A stretch of 64,000 nucleotides of DNA from Micromonospora sp. NBC_00389 (GCF_036059255.1 NZ_CP107947.1:7068001-7132000), one strand, 5' to 3'. Numbered from the stretch's first letter, positions 44,385-53,731 are shown. Translations and numbers: made by a program. The notes: generated by a model from the sequence alone, not told the origin.

Positions 44385-44423
44385 GACTGCGGATACTATG
44401 TTCTGTCCCGTCGAGCGCCCACC

Positions 44424-45233
44424 TCACAGGGGATCGTCGCGACCCAACTCCCAGAAGGCGACCGCGGCTGCGGCGGCAACGTTCAACGAGTCCACTCCGC
44501 GCCGCATCGGGATTACCACCCGTACGTCGCTGGCTGACTGGGCCGCCGCGGTGAGGCCAGGGCCTTCGGCGCCGAGGAGCAGCGCCGCCCGCGCACGCTG
44601 CGCCGGAGTGAGCCGCTGGATCGGTACGGCGTCCGGAGCCGGCGTCATGGCGAGCACGGTGAAGCCCGCTTCCCGCACCTGGTCCAGGGCCACCGGCCAG
44701 CGCTCGAGCTTGGCGTACGGCACCGCGAAGACCTCGCCCATGCTGACCCGTACGCTGCGTCGGTAGAGCGGGTCGGCGCAGGTGGGCGAGAGCAGCACCG
44801 CGTCGATGCCGAGCGCGGCGGCGCCCCTGAAAACCGCGCCGAGGTTGGTGTGGTTGTTGACGTCCTCCAGGATCACCACCCGGCGCGCGGTGGCGAGCAC
44901 CTCGGCCGCCGTCGGCAGCGGACGGCGGTGGAACGACGCCAGCACCCCCCGGTGTACGTGGAATCCGGTGGCCCGTTGCAGCACGTCCTGCGTCGCCGCG
45001 TAGACCGGCGCGTCGCCGGTGTCCAGGTCGGCGAGCTGGTCGGCCCGCTTGGCGTCGACCAGGTACGACCGGGCCGGGTAGCCGGCGCGCAGCGCGCGGC
45101 GCAGCACCAGCTCCCCCTCGGCGATGAACAGGCCGTGCGGCGGCTCCCAGCGGGTGCGCAGCTCGACGTCGGTGAGCGCGCGGTAGTCGGCGATCCGGTC
45201 GTCGTCGGGATCGGTGATCTGGTGGACGGGCAC
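44424..45233 (-). CDS. TrmH/SpoU-family RNA 2'-O-methyltransferase
   Basis: A 269-residue SPOUT methyltransferase. Residues 20-110 form a substrate-binding domain; the knotted domain has motif 1 ILEDVNNHTNLGAVFRGAAALG (Asn-x-Gly type), motif 2 LLLGAEGPGL and motif 3 VVIPMRRGVDSLNVAAAAAV. Such enzymes methylate ribose in tRNA or 23S rRNA; the exact target is not readable. The GTG start aligns with the usual N-terminus; CAGAAT lies six bases before it, and no ribosome site is seen. It is divergent from the TPP enzyme. Confidence 0.87.
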   Translation of the reverse strand: MPVHQITDPDDDRIADYRALTDVELRTRWEPPHGLFIAEGELVLRRALRAGYPARSYLVDAKRADQLADLDTGDAPVYAATQDVLQRATGFHVHRGVLASFHRRPLPTAAEVLATARRVVILEDVNNHTNLGAVFRGAAALGIDAVLLSPTCADPLYRRSVRVSMGEVFAVPYAKLERWPVALDQVREAGFTVLAMTPAPDAVPIQRLTPAQRARAALLLGAEGPGLTAAAQSASDVRVVIPMRRGVDSLNVAAAAAVAFWELGRDDPL

Positions 45234-45321
45234 CCGACGATTCTGCCGGACGGCCCGCCCGGCACTCCGGGGCCGGTCGAGCCCACCCCACCCGGGGCGT
45301 TTTGTCCGGAAAGGAAGGGGA

Positions 45322-47211
45322 ATGGCGGGCGGAGTAAAGGACTCAACCGGAAGGACCAGCCAGGTGAGCCCAGACCACGCCGCGCCGGGCGAAGCGGGTG
45401 CCCTGCCCAAGCACGCCACCGTCGCGGACCACATCGTCGCCCGCCTGTTCAGCTGGGGCGTGCACCGGTACTTCGGCTACCCGGGCGACGGCATCAACGG
45501 CCTCACCTCCGCTCTGCAACGCACCAACGAGCGGGCCCAGTTCATCCAGGTGCGACACGAGGAGACCGCCGGCTTCGCCGCCTCGGCGCACGTCAAGTAC
45601 GGCGGTGGGCCGCTGGGCTGCGCGCTGGTGACCAGCGGGCCGGGCGCCATCCATCTGCTCAACGGCCTGTACGACGCCAAGCTCGACCACCAGCCGGTTG
45701 TCGCTCTGGTCGGGCACACCGCGGTCACCGCCGAGGGGGGCGGCTACTACCAGGAGGTCGACCTGCTGGCCCTCTACAAGGACGTGGCCGCGGCGTTCCT
45801 GGCCCAGCTCGACCACCCGGCGCAGGTCCGCCATCTGGTCGACCGGGCGTGCCGCACGGCGCTGGCCCGGCGTACCGTCACCGCCCTGGTGCTCCCCTCG
45901 GACCTGCAGGACGAGCCGGCCATCCCGGACCCGCCGTACGCGCACGGCTACTACCACACCAGCAACGTGCCGAGCAGCCCGCCGACCGTGCCGCCGGAGG
46001 CGGACCTGCGCCGGGCAGCCGAGGTGCTGCGCAGCGGGCAGCGGGTGGCGATGCTGGTGGGGCAGGGCGCGCTCGGGGCACCGGACGAGGTCCGCGAGAT
46101 CGCCCAGCGGCTCGGCGCGGGGGTGGCCACCGCGCTGCTCGGCTTCACCGCCGTCGACCACCGGGAGCCGTGGGTCACCGGCTCGATCGGGCTGCTCGGC
46201 ACCCGGCCGAGCTGGCAGCTGATGACCGGCTGCGACCGGCTGCTGATCGTCGGCAGCAACATGCCGTACTCGGAGTTCTACCCGCCGCAGGGGCAGGCCC
46301 GCGCGGTGCAGATCGACGTGGACGGCACCCAACTCGGGCTGCGATACCCGACCGAGGTGAACCTGACCGGCGACGCCGGCCCCACGCTGCGGGCGTTGCT
46401 GCACGAGCTGGGCACCGGCCCCGGGCCGACCGCCTGGCGGGCGGAGATCGCTGAGGCCACCTCGTCGTGGCGCCGGGTGCAGCGCGAGCTGGCCGAGCAG
46501 ACCGCCGACCCGGTCAACCCGCAGCTGCTGTTCAGCACCCTCAGCGAGCGGCTGCCCGACGACGCGATGATCGCCGTGGACTGCGGCACCACGACCGCCT
46601 GGTACGCCCGGCACGTGCAGGTCCGGCCCGGGATGCTTGCCAGCCTCTCCGGGACCCTGCTGTCCATGGGCGGCGCCATGCCGTACGCGCTGAGCGCCAA
46701 GTTCGCCCACCCGGACCGCCCGCTGGTGGCGCTGATCGGCGACGGTGCGATGCAGATGAACGGCGTCAACGAGCTGATCACCGTGGCCAAGTACTGGCGC
46801 AGCTGGGCGGACCCACGGTTCGTGGTGCTGGTGCTCAACAACCGGGATCTGGCATTCGTCAGCTGGGAGCAACGTTCCAGCGAGGGGACGCCGATGTTCC
46901 CGGACAGCCAGCAGCTGCCGGACATCGGCTACCACCAGTGGGCGCAGGTGCTCGGGCTGCACGGCGAGCTGGTCGACTCCCCGGAGCAGGTGCCGGCGAT
47001 CTGGGACCGGGCGCTCACCGCCGACCGGCCGGTGGTGATCAACGCGCTGGTCGACCCGGCGGAGCTGATGCTGCCACCACACTTCACCGCCGAGCAGGCG
47101 CGCAAGACCGCGGCGGCAGTGCTGCGCGGCGACACCGATTGGGCCGGAATCATCCGCCGCGGCCTACCCGCCACCCTGGCCAGCTACCGCCCCCGTCGCC
47201 GGCAGGGCTGA
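45322..47211 (+). CDS. Thiamine pyrophosphate-dependent enzyme, pyruvate oxidase/acetolactate synthase-like
   Basis: A 629-residue TPP enzyme. The cofactor-activating Glu is E80 in QVRHEETAGFAA. The Mg/TPP site is GDGAMQMNGVNELITVAKY, with LVLNNRDLAFVSWEQR following. The middle FAD-type domain is present. The motifs fit the pyruvate dehydrogenase (quinone)/pyruvate oxidase group rather than biosynthetic acetolactate synthase, and no small-subunit gene is nearby. Start by AAGGAAGGGG; a GTG 42 bases later could also serve. Product could be acetate, acetyl phosphate or acetolactate. Confidence 0.85.
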   Translation: MAGGVKDSTGRTSQVSPDHAAPGEAGALPKHATVADHIVARLFSWGVHRYFGYPGDGINGLTSALQRTNERAQFIQVRHEETAGFAASAHVKYGGGPLGCALVTSGPGAIHLLNGLYDAKLDHQPVVALVGHTAVTAEGGGYYQEVDLLALYKDVAAAFLAQLDHPAQVRHLVDRACRTALARRTVTALVLPSDLQDEPAIPDPPYAHGYYHTSNVPSSPPTVPPEADLRRAAEVLRSGQRVAMLVGQGALGAPDEVREIAQRLGAGVATALLGFTAVDHREPWVTGSIGLLGTRPSWQLMTGCDRLLIVGSNMPYSEFYPPQGQARAVQIDVDGTQLGLRYPTEVNLTGDAGPTLRALLHELGTGPGPTAWRAEIAEATSSWRRVQRELAEQTADPVNPQLLFSTLSERLPDDAMIAVDCGTTTAWYARHVQVRPGMLASLSGTLLSMGGAMPYALSAKFAHPDRPLVALIGDGAMQMNGVNELITVAKYWRSWADPRFVVLVLNNRDLAFVSWEQRSSEGTPMFPDSQQLPDIGYHQWAQVLGLHGELVDSPEQVPAIWDRALTADRPVVINALVDPAELMLPPHFTAEQARKTAAAVLRGDTDWAGIIRRGLPATLASYRPRRRQG

Positions 47212-47216
47212 CGGTC

Positions 47217-47245
47217 CCCCCGCCCCGCAGGAGCCGGGGCGGGGG
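47217..47245. terminator. GC hairpin between convergent genes
   Basis: CCCCCGCCCCG and CGGGGCGGGGG are perfect 11-bp arms around a 7-base loop, five bases after the TPP-enzyme stop and 13 bases before the penicillin-binding protein stop on the other strand. Confidence 0.8.
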
Positions 47246-47258
47246 CCAGGCAGGGCGG

Positions 47259-49457
47259 TCAGCCGCGGCGGTCCAGCCAGCGTTGCAGGAGTGAGCGAGG
47301 GTCGTCCTCCCGGGTTGGTCGACGGTCCGGAACGGGGGCGCGCTCGACCGGGCGGCGGGGTTCGCCGGCCAACTCGCGGCTGGGCGCGACGAACGCCTTC
47401 TCCGGCTGGCCCTTCACGGCGGTGGCGATGACCCGGGCGACCGCGTCGATCACCTTGGCCTGCACCGCGGAGCCCACCGAGTCGGTCGGGTCGTCCGGGT
47501 TGGCGGCGATACCGGCGACCGCGACCTGCGGGGTGAAGCCGACGAACGTCTCGGTCGAGTTCTGCTCCGAGCTGCCGGTCTTGCCGGCCACCGGGCGGCC
47601 GTCGAGGATGTCGTTCACGCCGGTGGCGGTGCCACCGTTGCACTGCCCGTACGGCGACTGCTGGCCGACCGGGCAGCGGGCGGCGTCGGTCGCGGCGCGG
47701 GCCACGTCGGCGTCGAGCACCCGCTTGCAGGCCGGCTGCCCGACCGGCACCTTGTCACCGTTCGCTGCGGTCACCGAGACCACCGGCACGGGCGTGCAGT
47801 AGGTGCCCTCGGCGGCCACCGTGGCGTACGCGTTGGCCAGGTCCAGCGGGGTGGTGGCGGCCACGCCCAGGGTGAACGAACCCCAGTTGGCGGCGTCGTC
47901 CTTGGCGAAGGCGGCGTCCGCGTCGGCGCGGAAGGTGATGCCGAGCCGCTGCGCCATCTCCACCACCTTGTCCTGGCCGACCTGCTCGGCCAGCCAGACG
48001 AAGTAGGTGTTCACCGAACGGCCGAAGCCGTCCCACATCATCCGGTACCCGTCCATCCAGTCCGGGTTGGCGTTGGCCGGGCACCAGGTGCCGTCACAGC
48101 TGCCCGGGCCCTCGGCGGCGTACCGGGTGGGCAACTTGGCGGGTGCGTCGAAGCCGGTGGAGAGGGTACGGCCGGACTCCAGCGCGGCGAGCATGGTGAA
48201 CAGCTTGAACGTCGAGCCGGCCTGGTACCCGTCGACGCTGGCCCCGCCGGAGATCAGCGGGTTGACGGTGTTCGGGTAGTTGGCCTGCCCGCCCGGGTTG
48301 TCGGCCAGGCTGTAGTGCCGGTTGACCGCCATCGCCAGCACCTGCCCGGTGCCCGGCTGCACGGCCGCGATCGGCAGGGCGCGCTTGTTGTCGTACCCGT
48401 AGACCTTGGTGGCCTGCTGCTGCGCGGTGGCCTGGATCTGCGGGTCCAGCGAGGTGACCACGGTGTAGCCGCCCGACCGCAGGGCCTGCTCGCGCTCCGG
48501 CACGGTGGCCCCGAACGCCGGCTGGGCGACCCACCATCGGCGCAGGTAGTCGCAGAAGTAGCCCCAGTCGTCGTGGCCCTGGGCCACGGCGGTGCAGCCG
48601 TTGGGCTGCGCGGTGGGGTGCAGGGTCAGCGGCTCCGCCTTGGCCTGCGCGGCCTGCCCGGCGGTGATGGCGCCGGTCTCGGCCATCGAGTCCAGGACGT
48701 ACGACCGGCGGGCCAGCGCGTCGTCCTTGTTCCCGTCGATGGGGCTGTACGCGTCCGGGGACTGCACCAGGCCAGCGAGCAGGGCCGACTCGGCGAGGGT
48801 CAGCTGCGCCGGAGGCTTGCCGAAGTAGCGCTGGCTGGCCGCCGCGATCCCGTACGCATTGGAGCCGAAGTAGGCGATGTTCAGGTACCGGTTGAGGATC
48901 TCGTCCTTGCCGAGGCTCTGTTCCAACGCGCCCGCGTACCGGATCTCCTGGATCTTGCGCGGAATCGTGGGGTCGGTGGCGGCGGCGCGTTCCTCGGCGG
49001 TGCGGGTGGGGTCGGTCTTGAGCACGTTACGGACGTACTGCATGGTCAGCGTCGAGCCGCCCTGCTCGGTGCCGCCGCCCTTGACGTTGGACACCAGCGC
49101 GCGGGCCAGCCCGCGCAGGTCCGCGCCGCCGTGCGAGTAGAACCGCCGGTCCTCGGCCGCCACAATCGCCTGCCGCATCACCGGGGCGATGTCCGCCAGC
49201 GGTACGTCGGTGCGGTTCACGTCGTAGAACGTCGTGATCAGCGTCTTGCCGTCGTTGGCGTAGAGGTAGGAGCGCTGCGGGGTGGCCGGGGTGCGCAGCG
49301 CGTCAGGCAACGCGGCGTACGTCCCGATCGCGGAGCGGGCGGCGAACCCGAGCAGCAGGTTGCCCGGCAGCGCGGCGACTGCCAGGGCGAGCCCGGCCAG
49401 CAAGCCGGCGAGCAGCACGGTGAACAGCCGCGACAGCGGCGAGCGGGAGGCGGCCAT
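47259..49457 (-). CDS. Bifunctional penicillin-binding protein (class A)
   Basis: A 732-residue murein polymerase/cross-linker. One N-terminal helix (about residues 8-35) anchors it. The GT51 glycosyltransferase has the catalytic Glu in VAAEDRRFYSHGG and the QGGSTLTMQYVRN block. The transpeptidase motifs are S415-TFK in AGSTFKLF, SVNTYF, and KTG in VAGKTGSSEQ. The C-terminal tail is Pro/Arg-rich and ends in RSLLQRWLDRRG. Cysteines scattered in the transpeptidase domain (DGTWCPAN, CKRVLD, RCPVGQ) suggest disulfides outside the cell. The start is uncertain among an ATG and upstream GTG and TTG codons. Confidence 0.9.
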   Translation of the reverse strand: MAASRSPLSRLFTVLLAGLLAGLALAVAALPGNLLLGFAARSAIGTYAALPDALRTPATPQRSYLYANDGKTLITTFYDVNRTDVPLADIAPVMRQAIVAAEDRRFYSHGGADLRGLARALVSNVKGGGTEQGGSTLTMQYVRNVLKTDPTRTAEERAAATDPTIPRKIQEIRYAGALEQSLGKDEILNRYLNIAYFGSNAYGIAAASQRYFGKPPAQLTLAESALLAGLVQSPDAYSPIDGNKDDALARRSYVLDSMAETGAITAGQAAQAKAEPLTLHPTAQPNGCTAVAQGHDDWGYFCDYLRRWWVAQPAFGATVPEREQALRSGGYTVVTSLDPQIQATAQQQATKVYGYDNKRALPIAAVQPGTGQVLAMAVNRHYSLADNPGGQANYPNTVNPLISGGASVDGYQAGSTFKLFTMLAALESGRTLSTGFDAPAKLPTRYAAEGPGSCDGTWCPANANPDWMDGYRMMWDGFGRSVNTYFVWLAEQVGQDKVVEMAQRLGITFRADADAAFAKDDAANWGSFTLGVAATTPLDLANAYATVAAEGTYCTPVPVVSVTAANGDKVPVGQPACKRVLDADVARAATDAARCPVGQQSPYGQCNGGTATGVNDILDGRPVAGKTGSSEQNSTETFVGFTPQVAVAGIAANPDDPTDSVGSAVQAKVIDAVARVIATAVKGQPEKAFVAPSRELAGEPRRPVERAPVPDRRPTREDDPRSLLQRWLDRRG

Positions 49458-49526
49458 GCTCCCCAGGATTGCCACGAATGCCGCCAACCGACCACCCTCG
49501 CAGCCCGATTGTCAGCAACTTCACCG

Positions 49527-49600
49527 CCCCCCACCAGCCAACTCCCACCCAAACCCGCCCGCACACCCCCACCCACCCCCGACCCACCCCCGCCCACCCC
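49527..49600. other. C-tract region, G-quadruplex potential on the minus strand
   Basis: More than eight runs of three to six C with short A- or G-containing spacers fill this stretch. The opposite strand could fold as a G-quadruplex. It lies upstream of the penicillin-binding protein gene and next to a long inverted repeat. Confidence 0.6.
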
Positions 49601-49601
49601 T

Positions 49602-49662
49602 GGTGATCATGAGGTTGACGGGGAGTTCGATCAAGGAAACCCTCGTCAACCTCATGATCACC
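49602..49662. repeat. Long perfect inverted repeat
   Basis: Two perfect 19-base arms (GGTGATCATGAGGTTGACG and its complement) enclose a 23-base spacer. The architecture resembles the other palindromic elements, but the sequence differs. It lies 19 bases past the stop of the membrane-protein gene and may end its transcript. Confidence 0.8.
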
Positions 49663-49680
49663 GAAGCGGGGTGGGGTGGG

Positions 49681-50448
49681 TTAGGGGGTTGGGGTGGAGA
49701 GGCTGGCGCTGGCGGCGTCGCGGGCGATGTCGCGGGGCACCAGGCGCCCGGAGCGGTAGCCGATGCCGATGCCGGCGATCAGCACGAAGATCGCGCCGAA
49801 CGTCTGCAGCGACCCGATCAGGGCGCCGCCCAGGCCGAGCAGCGGCGCGGCGATGATCAGCATGACCCCGTCGCCGAGGCTGAACGTGCCCGACCGGGCG
49901 ACCGCCCATCCGGTGAGGAACCAGCCCACGCTGTAGAAGGTGGCACCGACCAGGACCAGCGAACGCGCCGTGGTGCCGAAGACCGGTGTCTGCTCGGCGA
50001 GCCCGGCGAAGGGCAGCATCAGCACGGTGCCGGCGATGCTGACCAGCAGACCGGCGGCGGCGACTCGACGACTGCGGGTCGCGGCGAGCAGCCCGGTGAG
50101 GGCCAGCAGCGCGAGCAGGCCAAGCCAGACCGCGGCCACCCAACCGATCAGGTAGGCCGCCCGACCGTCGGCCGGATACGGGTCGTTGCCCACCCCGCCG
50201 TCGCTGGCCATCGCCACCACGCCATAGAGGATGGCGTACGCGGGCAGCAGCCACACCGCCGCCCGCGCGAACCGGCGTATCGACCAGGCCCAACTGGCGT
50301 TCGTTGCCGGTCCGGCCGGGGTCGGCTCGCCCACGAACGGCAGTACGCCGAATCCTCCGCCGCTGCTCCGGGAACCCAGTGGGCCGGCCGGGTCGTGCGC
50401 GCCGGGCACCGGGGCGGAGGACCACATCCGATTCGCCGGATCCTTCAT
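49681..50448 (-). CDS. Unrecognised multi-pass membrane protein
   Basis: A 255-residue protein. A Pro/Gly-rich cytoplasmic N-terminus of about 55 residues precedes six hydrophobic helices (starting at AAVWLLPAYAILYGVVAM). The C-terminus is short and ends STPTP. I recognise no family; DUF-type membrane proteins with this shape are common in actinobacteria. The ATG has GAGG at good spacing. It is monocistronic, preceded by a 151-base gap in which I see no other feature. Confidence 0.68.
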   Translation of the reverse strand: MKDPANRMWSSAPVPGAHDPAGPLGSRSSGGGFGVLPFVGEPTPAGPATNASWAWSIRRFARAAVWLLPAYAILYGVVAMASDGGVGNDPYPADGRAAYLIGWVAAVWLGLLALLALTGLLAATRSRRVAAAGLLVSIAGTVLMLPFAGLAEQTPVFGTTARSLVLVGATFYSVGWFLTGWAVARSGTFSLGDGVMLIIAAPLLGLGGALIGSLQTFGAIFVLIAGIGIGYRSGRLVPRDIARDAASASLSTPTP

Positions 50449-50599
50449 GCGTCACCTCGCTCGTCCGCGAGCGGTGCGGGACGCGCCGGGGCGCCCCGAT
50501 TGCCTGGTCACCACCCGTCCTAGGACCGATCGTGGCAGGCGTCGGAGCGCCCCATGAGTCTTTCTCGCATTTACCCGGCCGGGCGGCCGCTCTACTGGA

Positions 50600-51706
50600 T
50601 CAGCCGCGCTCGCGCTGATCGGTCGGGTCGTTGACCAGGCTGGTCGGGGAGACCGGCTCCGGCGCGGGCAGCCCTTGCGGCCCCTTGGTGCCGGTGGCCT
50701 GCGCCTCGGCGACGCGTACCTCGTCGTGGATCTGCTGGGCGGCGGCCGCTGCGGCCTGCGCCGCCTCCGCGGCCTCGCGCTCGACCTGGCTCGCGTGGTC
50801 GGCTGCCTCCGGTGCGGGAAGGTCCCCCACCATCTGGCTCAAACCACCCAGCGCGCCACCCATCCCCTCAAGTGCCTTGGTCAGCTCGGCCGGGATGATC
50901 CAGACCTTGTTGGCGCTGCCCTGGGCGATCTGCGGCAGGGCCTGCAGGTACTGGTAGGCGAGCACCTTCTGGCTCGGATTCGCCTGGTGGATCGCGTCGA
51001 ATACCGTCCGGATCGCCTTCGCCTGGCCCTCGGCCTGCAGGATCCGAGCCTGCCGATCACCGTCGGCGCGCAGCACCGCGGACTGCTTCTCGCCCTCGGC
51101 GGTGAGGATCTGCGACTGCTTGTGTCCTTCGGCGGTCAGGATCGCCGCGCGGCGGTCCCGCTCGGCGCGCATCTGCTTCTCCATCGAGTCGCGGATGCTG
51201 GCTGGCGGCTCGATCGCCTTGATCTCCACCCGGGTCACCTTGATGCCCCAGCGGCCGGTGGTCTCGTCCAGCACGCCGGAGAGGTGCCGGTTGATCTCGT
51301 CCCGGCTGGTCAGCGCCCGCTCCAGGTCCAGCGAGCCGATCACGTTTCGCAGCGTGGTGACGGTGAGCTGCTCGATGGCCTGGAGGAAGCTGGAGATCTC
51401 GTAGGTCGCCCGGACCGAGTCGACCACCTTGAAGTAGAGGACCGTGTCGATCGAGACCACCAGGTTGTCCGAGGTGATCACCGGCTGCGGCGGGAAGCTG
51501 ACCACCTGCTCCCGCATGTCTACCTTGGTACGGACCGCGTCGATGAACGGCACCAGCAGGTTGAGGCCGGGGCTGAGGGTGCGCTTGTACTTGCCGAGCC
51601 GTTCCACCACGTCCTGGCGTTGCTGCGGCACGATCCGCACCGCCTTGGCCAGCGTCACCACGGCGATCAGCGCCACCGCGATCACCAGCACCCCTATGAC
51701 CGTCAT
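50600..51706 (-). CDS. SPFH/band 7 (stomatin-like) membrane protein
   Basis: A 368-residue protein. One N-terminal membrane segment (TVIGVLVIAVALIAVVTLA) is followed by the band 7 domain (about residues 22-180: RIVPQQRQDVVERLGKYKRT, then GLNLLVPFIDAVRTKVDMRE). A coiled coil rich in Ala, Glu and Gln follows, with repeats ILTAEGHKQSQILTAEGEKQ. These proteins form membrane rings or rafts and usually act with an NfeD partner, whose gene precedes it by five bases. The ATG with GAGAGGG is preferred to upstream starts. Confidence 0.92.
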   Translation of the reverse strand: MTVIGVLVIAVALIAVVTLAKAVRIVPQQRQDVVERLGKYKRTLSPGLNLLVPFIDAVRTKVDMREQVVSFPPQPVITSDNLVVSIDTVLYFKVVDSVRATYEISSFLQAIEQLTVTTLRNVIGSLDLERALTSRDEINRHLSGVLDETTGRWGIKVTRVEIKAIEPPASIRDSMEKQMRAERDRRAAILTAEGHKQSQILTAEGEKQSAVLRADGDRQARILQAEGQAKAIRTVFDAIHQANPSQKVLAYQYLQALPQIAQGSANKVWIIPAELTKALEGMGGALGGLSQMVGDLPAPEAADHASQVEREAAEAAQAAAAAAQQIHDEVRVAEAQATGTKGPQGLPAPEPVSPTSLVNDPTDQRERG

Positions 51707-51711
51707 CCCGT

Positions 51712-52185
51712 TCACCCTCTCGATTCCGGCAGCTCGCCGGCGGAAGAAACATCGTCCTGCCAGACCAGGGCGGTCGCGCCCCGGACCTTTATCACCCGAA
51801 CCCGTTGACCGACGTCGTAGACCTGCGTCGTGTCGTACGACCGGGCGCTCCACAGCTCTCCGTCAATCTTGACGAGGCCGTGCTCGGCGTCCACCCGTTC
51901 CAGCACCAACGCCGTGGAGCCTTCGATCGCCTCCAGGCCGAACGGCTGCTCGCCGCTGTCCAGCGCGGTCCTCTGATGCCGCCGGATGACCGGTCGGACC
52001 ACCACCAGGCTCAACGCCGACACCACCGCGAACACCAGCGCCTGTATCGCCACCGGCGCGCCCAGGGCGGCCGCACCTGCGGCGGCGAACGCGCCAGCCC
52101 CGAACATGATCAGAAACAGCGTCGTCGTGAAGATCTCGGCGACCACCAGCAACACACCCAACACGATCCACACCACGGCGTCCAC
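51712..52185 (-). CDS. NfeD-family membrane protein
   Basis: A 157-residue short NfeD. Three helices (starting VVWIVLGVLLVVAEIFTTTLFLIMFGAGA, then about 50-70) precede a C-terminal OB-fold (about residues 95-145: LEAIEGSTALVLERV, then DGELWSARS, VYDVGQRVRVIKVRG). The protein partners with stomatin-type proteins in membrane quality control. No serine protease domain is attached. The GTG start with CAGGGG is chosen over the longer upstream reading because it gives the usual NfeD length. Confidence 0.88.
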   Translation of the reverse strand: MDAVVWIVLGVLLVVAEIFTTTLFLIMFGAGAFAAAGAAALGAPVAIQALVFAVVSALSLVVVRPVIRRHQRTALDSGEQPFGLEAIEGSTALVLERVDAEHGLVKIDGELWSARSYDTTQVYDVGQRVRVIKVRGATALVWQDDVSSAGELPESRG

Positions 52186-52316
52186 CCCCTGATCGTGACA
52201 CGCAATTGCACGCGCGGACGACCCGTGATGATCAGTAAGCTCGGCGAAACCCACCTGGCCGGCCGAAACGCCCCGTCTCGATAAGCCGGCCCGAGCCGAC
52301 GAGCGAGGAGATCCCG

Positions 52317-53630
52317 TTGACCCTGCTGCCCGAGACCGCCCGACAGGTCGACGCCATGGTCGCCCAGGCACAGGTCGACGGGCGCGCCCCGTCGCTGGTG
52401 CTGGGCGTGGTCCGCGACGGCGCGCTGGTGCATCTGGCCGCCGCCGGAGAGCATCCCCGCCCGGACATCGACCTGCAGTACCGGCTGGGCTCGATCAGCA
52501 AGACGATGACCGCCACGCTGATCATGCAGGTGCGCGACGCCGGCCGGCTGGCCGTGGACGACCCGTTGGAACGGCACCTGCCGGGCACCGGCGTTGGCAC
52601 GCTCACCCTGCGCCAGCTACTCGGGCACGCCAGCGGCATCCAGCGCGAACCCGAGGGTGAGTGGTGGGAGCGGACCGAGGGCGCCGACCTGCGCACCCTG
52701 CTGGCCGGGCTGACCTTGGACAAGATCGCGTACCCGCCGCACGCCACCTACCACTACTCCAACCTCGCGTACGGGCTGCTCGGCGGCGTCCTCGAACGGC
52801 TCACCGGGACGCCCTGGGCCGACCTGCTCGGCGAGCGGATCCTCACCCCGCTGGGGATGGGCCGCACCACGTACGCGGCCACCGAGCCGTTCGCCCGCGG
52901 CTACGTCGTCCACCCGTGGCACGACACGCTGCGCGAGGAGCCCCGCACCGACACCGGGGCGATGGCCCCGGCCGGGCAACTCTGGTCGACGATCGAGGAC
53001 CTGGGTCGCTGGGCAGCGTTCCTGGCCGACCCCGACCCCTCGGTGCTCGCCGCCGAGACGCTGACCGAGATGTGCTCCCCCGTGGTGATCAGCGACCTGG
53101 AGTCCTGGAACCACGGGCACGGTCTCGGGCTGGAGCTCTTCCGGGAAGGCGACCGGGTGTACGTCGGGCACGGCGGCTCGATGCCCGGCTACATCGCCTC
53201 GCTGGCCGTGCACCGGCCCACCCGCACCGCCGTGGTCGGCTTCGCCAACTCGTACGGCCTGCGTACCGGGCACCTCGGCGCGCTCGGCCGGCGGCTGCTC
53301 ACGCTGGTGCTGGACGCCGAGCCCGCGCCAATCACCCCCTGGCTGCCGGCCGCTGCCGCGCCGCCCGCCGAGCTGAGCGAGCTGACCGGCCGCTGGTGGT
53401 GGATGGGCAGCGAGATCGAGGTGTTCGCGGACGCCACCGGCGACCTGCACGCCGGCCCGGTCGGCGTACCGGATCTGCGCTTCGTCGCCGAGGGACCGGA
53501 CCGGTGGCGGGGCCGCGCCGGTGGACAGGACGGCGAGATCCTCACCGTGCGCCGCGACGAGCAGGGCCGTGCGGTCGCCCTGGACATCGCCACCTTCGTC
53601 CACACCCGCCACCCCGACCAGGAACCCTGA
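52317..53630 (+). CDS. Serine hydrolase (beta-lactamase-related, probably cytoplasmic)
   Basis: A 437-residue protein of the class C beta-lactamase/esterase group. SxxK is SISK in RLGSISKTMTATL, the second motif is YSNLAYG, and HGGSMPG replaces the KTG. No signal peptide is seen, unlike the 41.8 kb relative. A C-terminal extension after residue 340 (ELTGRWWWMGSEIEVF) forms a beta-rich domain. The TTG start is supported by GAGGAG nine bases upstream. It is divergent from the NfeD-stomatin pair. Substrate unknown. Confidence 0.85.
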   Translation: MTLLPETARQVDAMVAQAQVDGRAPSLVLGVVRDGALVHLAAAGEHPRPDIDLQYRLGSISKTMTATLIMQVRDAGRLAVDDPLERHLPGTGVGTLTLRQLLGHASGIQREPEGEWWERTEGADLRTLLAGLTLDKIAYPPHATYHYSNLAYGLLGGVLERLTGTPWADLLGERILTPLGMGRTTYAATEPFARGYVVHPWHDTLREEPRTDTGAMAPAGQLWSTIEDLGRWAAFLADPDPSVLAAETLTEMCSPVVISDLESWNHGHGLGLELFREGDRVYVGHGGSMPGYIASLAVHRPTRTAVVGFANSYGLRTGHLGALGRRLLTLVLDAEPAPITPWLPAAAAPPAELSELTGRWWWMGSEIEVFADATGDLHAGPVGVPDLRFVAEGPDRWRGRAGGQDGEILTVRRDEQGRAVALDIATFVHTRHPDQEP

Positions 53631-53650
53631 CCGCTCGCTGACCTCCTGGG

Positions 53651-53731
53651 CAAGATCCGCACAGAATCATGGATGTAGTGGCCTCCGAGGGTCGAAGAGG
53701 CCACTACATCCTGGAAGTTGTGCGGATCTTG
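53651..53731. repeat. Palindromic intergenic element, copy 3
   Basis: Arms of 35 bases (53651-53685 and 53697-53731) pair except at a handful of positions. The core GGATGTAGTGGCCTC pairs with GAGGCCACTACATCC and is shared with copy 1. It lies between convergent genes, just after the serine hydrolase stop, and may act as a two-way terminator. Confidence 0.85.

Noticed and set aside
50598..50620. GATCAGC/GCTGATC hairpin at the end of the stomatin-like gene as a terminator
   Set aside because: Most of it lies within the coding sequence, with a 7-bp stem and no supporting tract; too weak to list.
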